From Streptomyces sp. NBC_01497 (lineage in GTDB: Bacteria; Actinomycetota; Actinomycetes; Streptomycetales; Streptomycetaceae), in NCBI RefSeq assembly GCF_036250695.1, contig NZ_CP109427.1, positions 5,456,001-5,520,000 on the forward strand: a stretch of DNA of 64,000 nt. Reading direction: 5' to 3'. The stretch's first letter is position 1, and each line of letters opens with the position of its first letter. A model generated the notes under the pieces. That model ran no database searches and was not told where the DNA came from. It saw only the letters and a program-made list of their open reading frames with translations. Shown in pieces: positions 16,861 through 25,342 of the stretch. Both the position numbers and the translations under genes were made by a program.

Positions 16861-17000
16861 AGCCCCGGCCCGCGGGGACGGGCTGCCCCGGCCCGGCTTG
16901 TTTTTCCGGTACCCGGCCCGTCCCCGTCTCCGGGATGGACAGTGCGGGGGCGTGAGCAGGGGGATCCGCGACGGCCGCCGAACGGCCGTCGGATCAGCAG

Positions 17001-17040
17001 AAAGGCCCCCGACCCGCGAACAAGCGGGACAGGGGCCTTT
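17001..17040 (-). terminator. Terminator downstream of tRNA-His
   Basis: A long imperfect hairpin: the arms AAAGGCCCC and GGGGCCTTT enclose an inner CCCGC/GCGGG stem with a TTGTTC loop. On the minus strand it begins seven bases after the tRNA 3' end, and the descending arm ends in TTT. This fits an intrinsic terminator for the tRNA transcript. Confidence 0.8.
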
Positions 17041-17046
17041 CAACAG

Positions 17047-17119
17047 GGTGAGTGACGGGACTCGAACCCGCGGCATCCTGGACCACAACCAGGTGCTCTA
17101 CCAGCTGAGCTACACCCAC
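17047..17119 (-). tRNA. tRNA-His (GTG)
   Basis: A cloverleaf reads on the minus strand. Acceptor GTGGGTG pairs with CACTCAC, and the discriminator C can pair with an extra G-1 (position 17120) as is specific to tRNA-His. The anticodon stem is CCTGG/CCAGG with loop TTGTGGT, giving anticodon GTG at 17084-17086. The T loop is TTCGAGT. No CCA is encoded. It lies downstream of orn on the same strand. Confidence 0.97.
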
Positions 17120-17120
17120 C

Positions 17121-17561
17121 ATGACCGGTCCGTTTTCCCTGACCGGCCGAGAAAAAGTGTACAGGGTCCGCAGGGGTGCTCGCGCCGCTGTTTCCGATGG
17201 CGCGGCGCGGCCGCCGACGAGCCGCTCCCGACCGGCTGCCGTGGCGCGGCCCGCCGCCCCTGGACGCCCGCCCGGGGAGGCAGGACGCTCCCGGCCGCGC
17301 CCGGGGCGCCCCGATCACCCGAGAGGCGCACCAGGGCGATCGGGAGGGCATGGGGGCACCACGCGTACAGCAGGGACCGTCGCCGGCCCCGTGCGGGCCG
17401 GGTCACGGCAGCCGGCGCCGCGACGGGCCCGGGGTCACTGCGGCCACGCGATGGCGCCCGGGCGGCGCCGGGCGCCACGGCGGGGCGAGCCGCGACGACG
17501 GGACCGGGCGCCACGCCGGGGCGTGCCGCGACATCAGGGCGGGCTTGCGGCGGGTGTGCCG
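17121..17561. other. Gap between orn and tRNA-His with 36-bp imperfect repeat
   Basis: A 441-bp stretch without a credible gene. Two imperfect copies (period 36 bp) lie at 17469-17504 and 17505-17539. On the minus strand TACACT (17156-17161), followed by a run of T and about 35 nt of leader, is a possible -10 for the tRNA; I see no matching -35. Confidence 0.45.
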
Positions 17562-18164
17562 TTACGACGGGGTGACCACGTGCTTCGCGGCGATGCGCTT
17601 CGCCGTGTCGGAGTCAGGGCCTGGCTCCGGTACGAAGACCGCCTCGCGGTAGTAGCGCAGTTCCGCGATGGACTCCCGGATGTCGGCGAGCGCGCGGTGG
17701 TTGCCGTTCTTGTCCGGGCTGTTGAAGTACGCCCTCGGGTACCAGCGCCGCGCCAGTTCCTTGACCGAGGAGACATCGACGATCCGGTAGTGGAGGTAGC
17801 CCTCCAGCTCCGCCATGTCCCGCGCGAGGAAGCCGCGGTCCGTCGCGACCGAGTTCCCGCACAGCGGCGCCTTGCCGGGCTCCTTGACGTGCTCGCGTAC
17901 ATACGCGAGCACCCGCGCCTCGGCATCCGCCAGGGTCGTACCCGCGGCGAGCTCGTCGAGGAGGCCCGAGGCGGTGTGCATGTCGCGCACCACCTCGGGC
18001 ATCGTCTCCAGAGCGGCGTCCGGCGGGCGGATCACGATGTCCACCCCTTCACCGAGCACGTTCAGCTCCGAGTCGGTGACCAGTGCGGCCACCTCGACGA
18101 GTGCGTCGCTCGCCAGCGAGAGCCCGGTCATCTCGCAGTCGATCCACACCATTCGATCGTTCAT
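17562..18164 (-). CDS. orn: Oligoribonuclease
   Basis: A 200-residue DEDDh 3'-5' exoribonuclease that degrades short RNA oligonucleotides (and pGpG from cyclic-di-GMP turnover). Exo I is [11 protein letters not shown] with Asp9 and Glu11. A middle acidic motif lies in [15 protein letters not shown], and Exo III is [12 protein letters not shown] with the catalytic His and Asp. It starts 10 bp after the adpA stop on the same strand, so it is probably co-transcribed with adpA, an arrangement known in Streptomyces (ornA). Its length is normal for the family apart from a short C-terminal extension. Confidence 0.97.
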   Translation of the reverse strand: MNDRMVWIDCEMTGLSLASDALVEVAALVTDSELNVLGEGVDIVIRPPDAALETMPEVVRDMHTASGLLDELAAGTTLADAEARVLAYVREHVKEPGKAPLCGNSVATDRGFLARDMAELEGYLHYRIVDVSSVKELARRWYPRAYFNSPDKNGNHRALADIRESIAELRYYREAVFVPEPGPDSDTAKRIAAKHVVTPS

Positions 18165-18174
18165 GCGCCTTACC

Positions 18175-19524
18175 CTACGGCGCGCTCCGCTGGCCGGGCA
18201 GGCCCGGCCGCCCGGGACCCGCCGCGTACAGGTCCGAGCCGGGTTTGTCCTGCTCCCCGCCTGCGGGTCCGGAGCCCCCGGAGGGTGTGGGGCCTGCCGG
18301 TGCGCCGTACTGCGGGTGGCCGGGACTCCCGGCGGGACCGGCCTGACCGGCGTGGGCGCCGTGCGGGGCGCCGGAGCCGTTGTGACCGGGTCCCTGGCCT
18401 GGGCGGCGGCTCCCCGCGGGTGCGGCCGGATCGGGCGGACCCGCAGCCGGGCCCGCACCCGGGCCCGCGGTCGTCGCGGACCGGGGCTCCGGCACCGACG
18501 GATCAGGCCCCGGCCGCCGCGCCCGGTACGCCGAGCGGTACGCCGCGGGCGACGAGCCCAGCTGCCGACGGAAGTGGCCGCGCAGCGCCACCGGCGAGCG
18601 GAAGCCGCAGCGGCCCGCGACCTCGTCCACGGAGTAGTCCGATGTCTCCAGCAGCCGCTGCGCCTGCAGTACGCGCTGGGTGATCAGCCACTGCAGCGGG
18701 GCGCTGCCGGTCAGTGAGCGGAACCGCCGGTCGAAGGTCCTGCGGCTCATGTACGCGCGCGCCGCCAGCGTCTCCACGTCGAACTGCTCGTGCAGGTGCT
18801 CCAGCGCCCAGGCGACGACCTCGGCGAGCGGGTCGGAGCCGATCTCCTCCGGTAAAGACCTGTCCAGGTAGCGCTCCTGGCCTCCGCTCCTGCGCGGCGG
18901 TACGACGAGCCTGCGCGCGAGCGCGCCGGCGGCCTCCGCCCCGTGGTCCGTGCGGACTATATGCAGACACAGGTCGATTCCGGCCGCGGTGCCCGCGGAT
19001 GTGAGGACATCGCCGTCGTCCACGAAGAGTTCCCGCGGGTCCACATGGACGGACGGGTAGCGCTTCGCGAGTGTCGGCGCGTACATCCAGTGCGTGGTGG
19101 CCGGGCGGCCGTCCAGCAGCCCGGCGGCGGCCAGCACGAAAGCGCCCGTGCACAGGCCGACGATCCGCGCACCCTCCTCGTGCGCCCTGCGCAGCGCCTC
19201 CAGGGCCTCCAGCGGCGGCGGCGCGGTAATCGACCGCCACGCGGGCACGACCACCGTGCCGGCCCTGCCGATGGCGTCCAGGCCGTACGGCGCGGACAGT
19301 TCGAGCCCTCCCGTGGTCCGCAGGGGGCCCTCCTCCCCGGCGCAGACCAGCAGGCGGTAGCGGGGGACGCCGGCGTCCTGCCGGTCGATGCCGAACACCG
19401 AGAGCGGAATGGAACTCTCGAAGATGGGGCCGCCGCTGAACAGCAGCACTGCGACGACCTCCCGGCGGCGGCGCCCGGAAAGCTTCCGTACTGACTCCTG
19501 CGTGGCAGTGGAGTCCTGGGTCAT
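18175..19524 (-). CDS. adpA: AdpA, developmental AraC/GlxA-type regulator
   Basis: A 449-residue global regulator of morphological differentiation and secondary metabolism. The N-terminal DJ-1/PfpI-like dimerisation domain (about 22-195) includes [20 protein letters not shown] and [18 protein letters not shown]. The AraC DNA-binding domain (about 230-335) includes [16 protein letters not shown] and [17 protein letters not shown]. These strings match AdpA (BldH) as I know it almost exactly. The last 110 residues are a Pro/Gly/Ala-rich tail that varies between species. Codon 224 is TTA (18853-18855), between the two domains. A GAGGGGGG purine stretch precedes the ATG. orn follows at 10 bp. Confidence 0.98.
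   Translation of the reverse strand: MTQDSTATQESVRKLSGRRRREVVAVLLFSGGPIFESSIPLSVFGIDRQDAGVPRYRLLVCAGEEGPLRTTGGLELSAPYGLDAIGRAGTVVVPAWRSITAPPPLEALEALRRAHEEGARIVGLCTGAFVLAAAGLLDGRPATTHWMYAPTLAKRYPSVHVDPRELFVDDGDVLTSAGTAAGIDLCLHIVRTDHGAEAAGALARRLVVPPRRSGGQERYLDRSLPEEIGSDPLAEVVAWALEHLHEQFDVETLAARAYMSRRTFDRRFRSLTGSAPLQWLITQRVLQAQRLLETSDYSVDEVAGRCGFRSPVALRGHFRRQLGSSPAAYRSAYRARRPGPDPSVPEPRSATTAGPGAGPAAGPPDPAAPAGSRRPGQGPGHNGSGAPHGAHAGQAGPAGSPGHPQYGAPAGPTPSGGSGPAGGEQDKPGSDLYAAGPGRPGLPGQRSAP
18853..18855 (-). promoter_or_regulatory. bldA-dependent TTA leucine codon in adpA
   Basis: Leu224 in the RSLPEE segment is encoded by TTA, the rarest Streptomyces codon, read only by the bldA tRNA. In known adpA genes the TTA lies at this interdomain position and makes AdpA translation depend on bldA. 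Confidence 0.97.
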
Positions 19525-19910
19525 GGCGCTAAGCCCCCCTCGGTGTTCGCGTCTCCCCGTTCTTGTCGGGCCTCTCGCTCCTGCACGATTCCCCTCGGTT
19601 TTGCACGGGTCCCCGGCCTTCGATGCTCATGATCGAATCTACTGTGTCCCGTGGTGCCGGCGTGACCAGTTCCCCACCCGCCGTTATGTCGACAAGGCAA
19701 CTTGGCGCGAAGCATTCGATCACGAAGCGTTCCACTCGCGAGCCGCCCAGGGAAGTACGCCTTCCGTCCATGGCCCGTCCCTATGGCCGGGATTGGCGAA
19801 CGGAAAGAGTCTTGTGCCTGGTCGCGAGGGGGTTGGCGGGTGATTTCGCCAAGGCTTCAGCTCGGTCGAGAAGTTGGCCGAAAAGAGATGGGTGAGTCTC
19901 TGTGAACTGC
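19525..19910 (-). promoter_or_regulatory. adpA upstream regulatory region
   Basis: A 386-bp, comparatively AT-richer stretch with no gene. A minus-strand TAGATT (19636-19641) is a possible -10, giving a leader of about 110 nt. TGGCGCGAAG (19703-19712) fits nine of ten positions of the AdpA consensus TGGCSNGWWY and may be an autoregulatory site. I did not find a clear gamma-butyrolactone-receptor operator. Confidence 0.4.
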
Positions 19911-20504
19911 TCAATCTCCCGGTGTACGCGTGTGAAACGCGTGTGAGCCCCCGTGCATTGGTGAGCCGTCCCGTGATTCTGTGCGCGGCCTTGTGCGCCG
20001 GGGTGCGGGATGGTCGCCGGGGCGCTTCCCACTATCGCCCGCGCGGTCGCGATCGTTCAGCCGGCTGACCCGCGGATGGCCGGATGAGCGTGTGCGGTGG
20101 AGCAGGTGACGGCATCCGGCCGCCACGGCGGCGAGCCCCGTGGCAGTGGCCACGCCGCCGAGGGCTCCCGGGGGCGCGGGACCGTGCACGGTCCCGGGGG
20201 ACGTCGCCCCGTACGCGGCGAGGGCGACGGGCGCCAGCAGGCAGCAGAACGCGATCCACCGCAGGACGCAGTGCGGTGCCCGTCGGGCTCTCCCGCCGGG
20301 CGGGTGGCCCGTGTTACGGGCGGACCCGTGGCTCGCGCCGGATGCGCGGCGTGCGCCGCGGTCACCGTCTGTGGCGACATCCGTCCTCACCGGTACGGGC
20401 AGTGCTTCCGCGGCGGCGTCCGAGGAGGCGCCGCGCGGCTCGGCCGTGGCCGCTCCCTGAGCCTGAGGTGCGGCGCTGACCTGCGCGATCGTGCGTGTGG
20501 GCAT
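19911..20504 (-). CDS. Hypothetical protein with two predicted membrane segments
   Basis: A 197-residue protein I do not recognise. A GGGGAG box lies six bases before the ATG at 20504, a good reason to believe the start. Residues 1-85 are Ala/Gly/Arg-rich and probably disordered. Two hydrophobic stretches follow, about WIAFCCLLAPVALAAYG and LGGVATATGLAAVAAG, separated by a short Pro/Gly loop. Third-position GC is high up to the end of the second stretch, then declines over the last 50 codons, so the real C-terminus may have been lost or extended. It is upstream of adpA on the same strand, 386 bp away. Confidence 0.5.
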   Translation of the reverse strand: MPTRTIAQVSAAPQAQGAATAEPRGASSDAAAEALPVPVRTDVATDGDRGARRASGASHGSARNTGHPPGGRARRAPHCVLRWIAFCCLLAPVALAAYGATSPGTVHGPAPPGALGGVATATGLAAVAAGCRHLLHRTRSSGHPRVSRLNDRDRAGDSGKRPGDHPAPRRTRPRTESRDGSPMHGGSHAFHTRTPGD

Positions 20505-20917
20505 CGGTACTCCCCGCGGTGGCGGCATGACCGGTGGCCAACGAGCGATGACCGCGTACGGTCACTGGCGGGCGGGGGCCGCCGGGCGAACGGCGGTGCT
20601 GTACGGCGGGGGCCGCCAAGGCCGGCGTGCGACGGTGCCCCGCACCTCGCCGCCCGTTCACGCCCGGCTCCGCTTCTCGTTCCGCTTCCTCGCGCCTTCA
20701 TGGCGCCGCCGGGCATGCGGCGCCGACGCGTGCCGTGCGACGCGCGGTTCCGGCGCGGGCACCCCCGGGGGCCGTTCCTTGGCGCCCTCGCGCGGGCGGT
20801 TCACGGGTCAGATGTACCGGCCATCGGGCATTGCGCTACGCGGCGTGCTCGTGCATGCTCCCTGGAACGCCGCGTGCGGGGCGCCGCGAGTGGGACACCA
20901 AAGCCTGGGCATGAGAG
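20505..20917. other. Non-coding gap before the stress-protein promoter
   Basis: The 539-bp stretch from 20505 to 21043 separates the divergent small membrane-protein gene and the universal stress protein. Apart from the promoter-like motif at 20918-20942 I see no further gene or structure; the frames that stay open are Arg/Gly/Pro-rich shadows. Confidence 0.4.
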
Positions 20918-20942
20918 GAGTGTCGCCGTACCCTTGGGGTAT
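20918..20942 (+). promoter_or_regulatory. Candidate SigB/SigH-type promoter
   Basis: GAGT (20918-20921), a 15-bp spacer and GGGTAT (20937-20942) match the Streptomyces stress-sigma pattern (GNNT, 14-16 bp, GGGTAY). It lies about 100 bp upstream of a universal stress protein gene, a fitting target. Confidence 0.45.
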
Positions 20943-21043
20943 AGGGCTGGGAAAGATGAATCCCGGACACAGCAGCGCCAGTCACCCGCCCGTCGTCGCC
21001 CTTGTCGTTCCTTCTCAAGAGGACCTCCTTCGCCGAGACACCC

Positions 21044-21565
21044 ATGGCCGGTCACGAAATCCCAGAACCCGCTGACCGCAAGCAGGTAGCCGACCCCCTG
21101 GCGGAACTGCTGGCGGAGGAACAGCCGCGCACGTCGTGCGACCCAGCCTTCCGTCATGGAGTAGTGGTCGGATTCGACGGCTCCACATCGAGCGAGCGAG
21201 CGCTCGCCTACGCCATCGGCATGGCCGCCCGACTGGGTTCCGGCCTGATCATCGTTCATGTCGCCAACCGGCTCCCGACGACGGTCTGGGCGGGCTGCGA
21301 GCCCCCCGTCTTCGTCGATGTGCCGGACCACCGCACCGAAGTGCTCGGGCTCGAACTCGCCTGTGCGGAACACCTCTCCGAAGTCCCCTGGATCCTCGTG
21401 GGGCGTGGCGGGGACATCTGCCACGAGCTGGAGGAGGTCGGCCAGGAGTACTCGGCCGACGCGATCGTCGTGGGCTCGACCCACGGGATCGTCGGGCGCA
21501 TCTTCGGCTCGGTGGCGGGCCGGCTGGCGCGACGCGCGCGTCGCCCGGTCGTCGTCATCCCGTAA
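21044..21565 (+). CDS. Universal stress protein (UspA fold)
   Basis: A 173-residue single-domain Usp. The first strand/loop is HGVVVGFDGSTSSERALAYA, and the ATP-binding loop near the C-terminus is VVGSTHGIVGRIFGSVAG (G-2x-G-9x-G-S type), followed by ARRPVVVIP, the typical end. An ATP-binding cytosolic stress protein is expected. The N-terminal 35 residues before the domain are hydrophilic. I start at the ATG giving MAGHEIPEP; a TTG at 21002 in frame is possible, and no strong ribosome-binding site decides. A stress-sigma-like promoter is at 20918-20942. Confidence 0.9.
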   Translation: MAGHEIPEPADRKQVADPLAELLAEEQPRTSCDPAFRHGVVVGFDGSTSSERALAYAIGMAARLGSGLIIVHVANRLPTTVWAGCEPPVFVDVPDHRTEVLGLELACAEHLSEVPWILVGRGGDICHELEEVGQEYSADAIVVGSTHGIVGRIFGSVAGRLARRARRPVVVIP

Positions 21566-22078
21566 CCCGGGCGCGGCACCGCCTGCTCGGGCCCTCGGGG
21601 GCTCAACGTCCGTGTGCCGCACGTCGGGTGCGCGGTCCCGCGTCCACCACCCGCCGCACACCTCCCCGTCAGGTGCCCGGGCCCCGGACCCCCGGCCCCT
21701 GCGCCCGACTTCGGCCTGCCTTCTGCCGCCTGTCTTCTGCCGTCCGTGCGGGACGTCCTGCCCGCGCACCGGCGCGTTCCGACTGCTACTGCTACTGCTA
21801 CTGCCCATGTGCCGCCGCTACTGCTGCCGCTGCCGTCGAAGGTCGCCCGAACCGGCGGTTTCCGGCCCTGCGCATGTGGCCACCGGTGCTCGTCGGATCC
21901 CCCTCTGGTTCCTCGGGAGACCCTCCACTTCACTCACGTCCCACTGGTGTGACGCACCGTCAACGCACGTACGCACGAAGTGAATCAGCTCACGTCGGGA
22001 GGTGAATTGCGCCTTTGTGAAGGGTACATAACGGTCGCTGGGACACAGCACCGTCGCGCACAGTAAAGGGAGCCCGCC
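21566..22078. other. Gap before the YaaH-type gene, with a CTGCTA microsatellite
   Basis: A 513-bp stretch. Around 21780-21835 CTGCTA/CTGCCG trinucleotide-like repeats occur. The right-hand 100 bp are AT-richer. They hold GAAT (22004-22007), 14 bp and GGGTAC (22022-22027), a second stress-sigma-like motif, about 50 bp before the next start codon. No gene is visible. Confidence 0.4.
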
Positions 22079-22663
22079 ATGGACAACGACGTCGCCGCGG
22101 GAAGAGCACCGTCATCCACTTCCGTTCTCGGCCATCTCGCACTCGGACTGACCCTCCTCGCGTTCGGCCTCGGGCTCACCGGGGTCGTCCACGGGGTCAC
22201 GGTGGCCGATGCCGTCAGGCCGGCGCTCTACGTGGGAGGGGTCGCCCTGTTCATCGCCGGCCTCATCGAGTTCCGGTTCGGCGCCGCCTTCACGGGCACG
22301 GCCTTCGCCGCGCTCGGCGCGTTCTGGTTCACCTGGGGGGCGGGCGTCGGCACCCACGTCTCGGCGAACGCCGCAGGACTGTTCTTCCTGCTCTGGGCAC
22401 TGCTGGCGCTGTCGCTCACCCTCGGCGCCAAGGCGGCGGGACCCGTCGCGGGGACCTTGTACGGGCTGTTGTCCGTGGCGCTCGTACTGGTCGCCGTGGC
22501 GCTGTTCGCGGGGGCCGGTGAGCTGGGCAAGATCGGCGGCTGGTTCGCCGTCATGTCAGGCCTCGTGGCCTGGTACGCGGCGACGGCGGCGCTAGCGGGG
22601 TGGCCGGCGACGGCACTCCCGCGCCGCGGGACCGCGGGGCGGGGGGCCACGGCCGCGGGCTGA
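22079..22663 (+). CDS. GPR1/FUN34/YaaH-family acetate/succinate transporter
   Basis: A 194-residue polytopic membrane protein with six hydrophobic segments: about 18-40, 50-68, 72-90, 98-118, 123-143 and 150-170. The loops are short and polar. The spacing and motifs such as ALYVGGVALFIAGLIEFRFG and FWFTWG match the YaaH/SatP family (small carboxylate permeases). AAAGGGAG precedes the ATG by seven bases. The tail after residue 172 is short and basic. It lies convergent with glmS, the two separated by a strong hairpin. Confidence 0.88.
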   Translation: MDNDVAAGRAPSSTSVLGHLALGLTLLAFGLGLTGVVHGVTVADAVRPALYVGGVALFIAGLIEFRFGAAFTGTAFAALGAFWFTWGAGVGTHVSANAAGLFFLLWALLALSLTLGAKAAGPVAGTLYGLLSVALVLVAVALFAGAGELGKIGGWFAVMSGLVAWYAATAALAGWPATALPRRGTAGRGATAAG

Positions 22664-22917
22664 CGGCGGGCCTGCCGACGCCCCGACGACGCGCCGAGCC
22701 CGCCGTACCCGATGCGGGGGAGCCCGGATCGAGCACGGCACGTCCGAGGGCGTCCCGGGGGCGCCTGCATCACGCGGTACGGGCCGCCGCCGCGCGCCCG
22801 CGCTGCCAGGCGCCCACGGCGCAGGCCCGTAGCGCGGACGACCAGGGCCACAGAGGGCCGCGCTGCGCGCCACGGGCCCGCGTAAGGGGCGCGGGCGGGA
22901 CCGTGGACCGAAGCCAC

Positions 22918-22950
22918 GGGCCGGTGCCCAGGGCAAGCACCGGCCCCTTC
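22918..22950. terminator. Bidirectional hairpin between YaaH gene and glmS
   Basis: An 11-bp perfect stem (22918-22928 with 22938-22948) with a nine-base loop, in the 363-bp gap between convergent stops (22664-23026). There is no long T tract, as is common in Streptomyces. The rest of the gap shows no gene. Confidence 0.75.
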
Positions 22951-23026
22951 CGGGGGGCGCGGCGTCCGGTGGCAACGGGTGGCGTTCACCGGGTGCCGCG
23001 CCCCCGACCACGCCTCGGCTGTGCGG

Positions 23027-24856
23027 CTACTCGACCGTGACGGACTTCGCGAGGTTCCGCGGCTTGTCGATGTCGCGGCCCAGGGACAGCGCCGTGTGGT
23101 AGGCCAGCAGCTGGAGCGGGATACCCAGCAGGATCGGGTCGAGTTCCGTCTCGTTCTTCGGCACCACGATCGTGTGGTCCGCCTTCGGCTGCTCCCGGTG
23201 CGCCACGGCGAGGATCCGGCCCGCGCGCGCCTTGATCTCCTCCATGGCGGCCCGGTTCTTCTCCAGCAGGTCGTCGTCCGGCACGATCGCCACTGTCGGC
23301 ATCGCCGGCTCGATCAGCGCCAGTGGCCCGTGCTTCAGCTCCGAGGCCGGGTAGGCCTCCGCGTGGATGTAGGAGACCTCCTTGAGCTTGAGGGACGCCT
23401 CCCGCGCCACCGGGTAGCCGCGCACGCGCCCGATGAACATCATCGACTTCGCCTGTGCGTACGACGAGGCGAGCTCCTCGATGTCGCCCTCAGCGCGCAG
23501 GATCTCCTCGATCTGCTCCGGCAGCCGGCGCAGCCCGGCGATGATCCGCTTGCCGTCCGCGACGGAGAGGTCCCTGATGCGTCCGAGGTGCAGTGCGAGC
23601 AGGGCGAAGGCCACCACGGTGTTCGTGAAGCACTTCGTGGACACCACGCACACCTCGGGCCCGGCGTGCACGTACACCCCGCCGTCCGTCTCGCGGGCGA
23701 TCGCGGAACCGACCACGTTGACCACGCCCAGTACGCGCGCGCCCTTGCGCTTCAGTTCCTGCACGGCCGCCAGCACGTCGTACGTCTCGCCTGACTGCGA
23801 CACGGCCACGTAGAGCGTGTCGGGGTCGACCACCGGGTTGCGGTAGCGGAACTCGGAGGCGGGCTCCGCGTCGGCCGGGATGCGCGCGATCTCCTCGATC
23901 ATCTGCGCGCCGATCATGCCGGCGTGGTACGAGGTGCCGCAGCCGAGGATCTTGATGCGGCGCACCCCGCGGGCCTCGCGGGCGTCCAGGTTCAGGCCGC
24001 CCAGGTGCACCGTGGAGAACCGGTCGTCGATCCTGCCGCGCAGCACCCGGTCGACCGCCTCGGCCTGCTCCGAGATCTCCTTGTGCATGTACGTGTCGTG
24101 GCCGCCCATGTCGTACGACTCGGCCTCCCACTCCACGAGGGTCGGTGTCGCCGAGGTGAGCGATCCCTCCGTCGTGTACGTGCGGAAGTCGTCGGCCTTG
24201 AGGGTGGCCATCTCGCCGTCGTCGAGGGTGACGACCTGCCGGGTGTGCGACACCAGGGCCGCCACGTCCGACGCGACGAACATCTCCTTCTCGCCGATGC
24301 CCAGCACCACGGGCGAGCCGTTGCGGGCCACCACGATCCGGTCCGGGAAGTCCGCGTGCAGGACCGCGATCCCGTAGGTGCCCTCGATCAGCTGGAGCGC
24401 CTGGCGGACCTTCTCCTCCAGGGTCGGCGCCTGCGAGCGCGCGACGAGGTGCGTCAGCACCTCCGTGTCCGTCTCGGACAGGAAGACGATGCCGTCCGCT
24501 TCCAGCTTCACCCGCAGCTCGGCGGCGTTGTCGATGATGCCGTTGTGGACGACGGCGACCTTGCCCTCCGCGTCCAGGTGCGGGTGGGCGTTCTCGTCGC
24601 TCGGGACGCCGTGCGTCGCCCAGCGGGTGTGGGCGATGCCGGTGGTGCCGGTGAAACGCTTGGGGACCTTGGCCTCCAGGTCGCGCACCCGGCCCTTGGC
24701 CTTGACCATCTTCAGCGCCGCCGCCTTGCCCGCGGCCGGCTTGCCCGTGATCACGATGCCGGCGGAGTCGTACCCCCGGTACTCCAGCCGCTGCAATCCT
24801 TCGAGCAGCAGCGGAGCGACGTCACGCTTGCCGATGTAACCCACGATTCCGCACAT
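23027..24856 (-). CDS. glmS: Glutamine-fructose-6-phosphate aminotransferase
   Basis: A 609-residue GlmS, which makes glucosamine-6-phosphate from fructose-6-phosphate and glutamine, the first step of amino-sugar and peptidoglycan precursor synthesis. The N-terminal Ntn glutaminase starts MCGIVGYIG with catalytic Cys at position 2 after Met removal, then RLEYRGYDSAG and HTRWATHG. Two SIS sugar-isomerase domains follow, with GCGTSYHAG, VSQSGETYDVL, and the C-terminal KPRNLAKSVTVE typical of the family. The start is fixed by the catalytic Cys. No glmS ribozyme-like structure is evident upstream. It lies near a hexosaminidase gene, so both may serve amino-sugar metabolism. Confidence 0.98.
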   Translation of the reverse strand: MCGIVGYIGKRDVAPLLLEGLQRLEYRGYDSAGIVITGKPAAGKAAALKMVKAKGRVRDLEAKVPKRFTGTTGIAHTRWATHGVPSDENAHPHLDAEGKVAVVHNGIIDNAAELRVKLEADGIVFLSETDTEVLTHLVARSQAPTLEEKVRQALQLIEGTYGIAVLHADFPDRIVVARNGSPVVLGIGEKEMFVASDVAALVSHTRQVVTLDDGEMATLKADDFRTYTTEGSLTSATPTLVEWEAESYDMGGHDTYMHKEISEQAEAVDRVLRGRIDDRFSTVHLGGLNLDAREARGVRRIKILGCGTSYHAGMIGAQMIEEIARIPADAEPASEFRYRNPVVDPDTLYVAVSQSGETYDVLAAVQELKRKGARVLGVVNVVGSAIARETDGGVYVHAGPEVCVVSTKCFTNTVVAFALLALHLGRIRDLSVADGKRIIAGLRRLPEQIEEILRAEGDIEELASSYAQAKSMMFIGRVRGYPVAREASLKLKEVSYIHAEAYPASELKHGPLALIEPAMPTVAIVPDDDLLEKNRAAMEEIKARAGRILAVAHREQPKADHTIVVPKNETELDPILLGIPLQLLAYHTALSLGRDIDKPRNLAKSVTVE

Positions 24857-24966
24857 GTCAGGCTCTGCCCCTCCTGGTTTCCGGTGTGCCCGCGGCCGGC
24901 GGCGGGCCCGCTCCCGTCGCCGTCCTGCCCTCCGTCCGGCCACCGGGGCCGTACGGGCGGCCGTCG

Positions 24967-25242
24967 TCAGCCGTAGACGATGCGGCGCAGCTGTCTCAGC
25001 GAGAGTTCCGGGGGTGCCACCGCGCGGTGCGGCAGCTCGGCCGCGATCCGCTCGAAGATCACCGTGTTCGTCGCCCCGCCCGCCTGCATCTCGCGGTGGC
25101 GGCGCCGCACGAACTCCTCGGTCGTCTCGTCGAAGTACGCCAGCACGTCGAGCACCACCCGGGCTGCCTCACCGCGCCGCAGCGTGGTGGAGCCGACCAG
25201 GTGGTCGATGAGGTCGTCGTGTGACGAGCGGCGATCGAGCAC
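24967..25242 (-). CDS. Conserved small hypothetical protein
   Basis: A 91-residue soluble protein with no family I can name: helical, with GEAARVVLDVLAYFDET, VRRRHREMQAGG and a final LRQLRRIVYG. The start is GTG at 25242, without an obvious ribosome-binding site. It precedes glmS on the same strand with 110 bp between. Charged, well-formed helices and high GC3 support it as a real gene. I cannot assign a function. Confidence 0.75.
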   Translation of the reverse strand: MLDRRSSHDDLIDHLVGSTTLRRGEAARVVLDVLAYFDETTEEFVRRRHREMQAGGATNTVIFERIAAELPHRAVAPPELSLRQLRRIVYG

Positions 25243-25342
25243 TCGTTGATATTGCAGATACTCGGAGCGTTAAGCAACATTTCTGCCCGGAATCGGGCAG
25301 GAGGGAGGTGATTACGTACCGTCCGGCGTAGTTTTCCTCCCT

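Noticed and set aside
16035..17000. Reading the ligase relic as a functional small gene (for example a 139-residue ORF from 16306)
   Set aside because: The ORF ends shortly after the duplication and the ATP motif lies in another frame; no active site could form.
24857..24966. A glmS ribozyme or riboswitch upstream of glmS
   Set aside because: The 110-bp gap shows no ribozyme core; those elements belong to Firmicutes.
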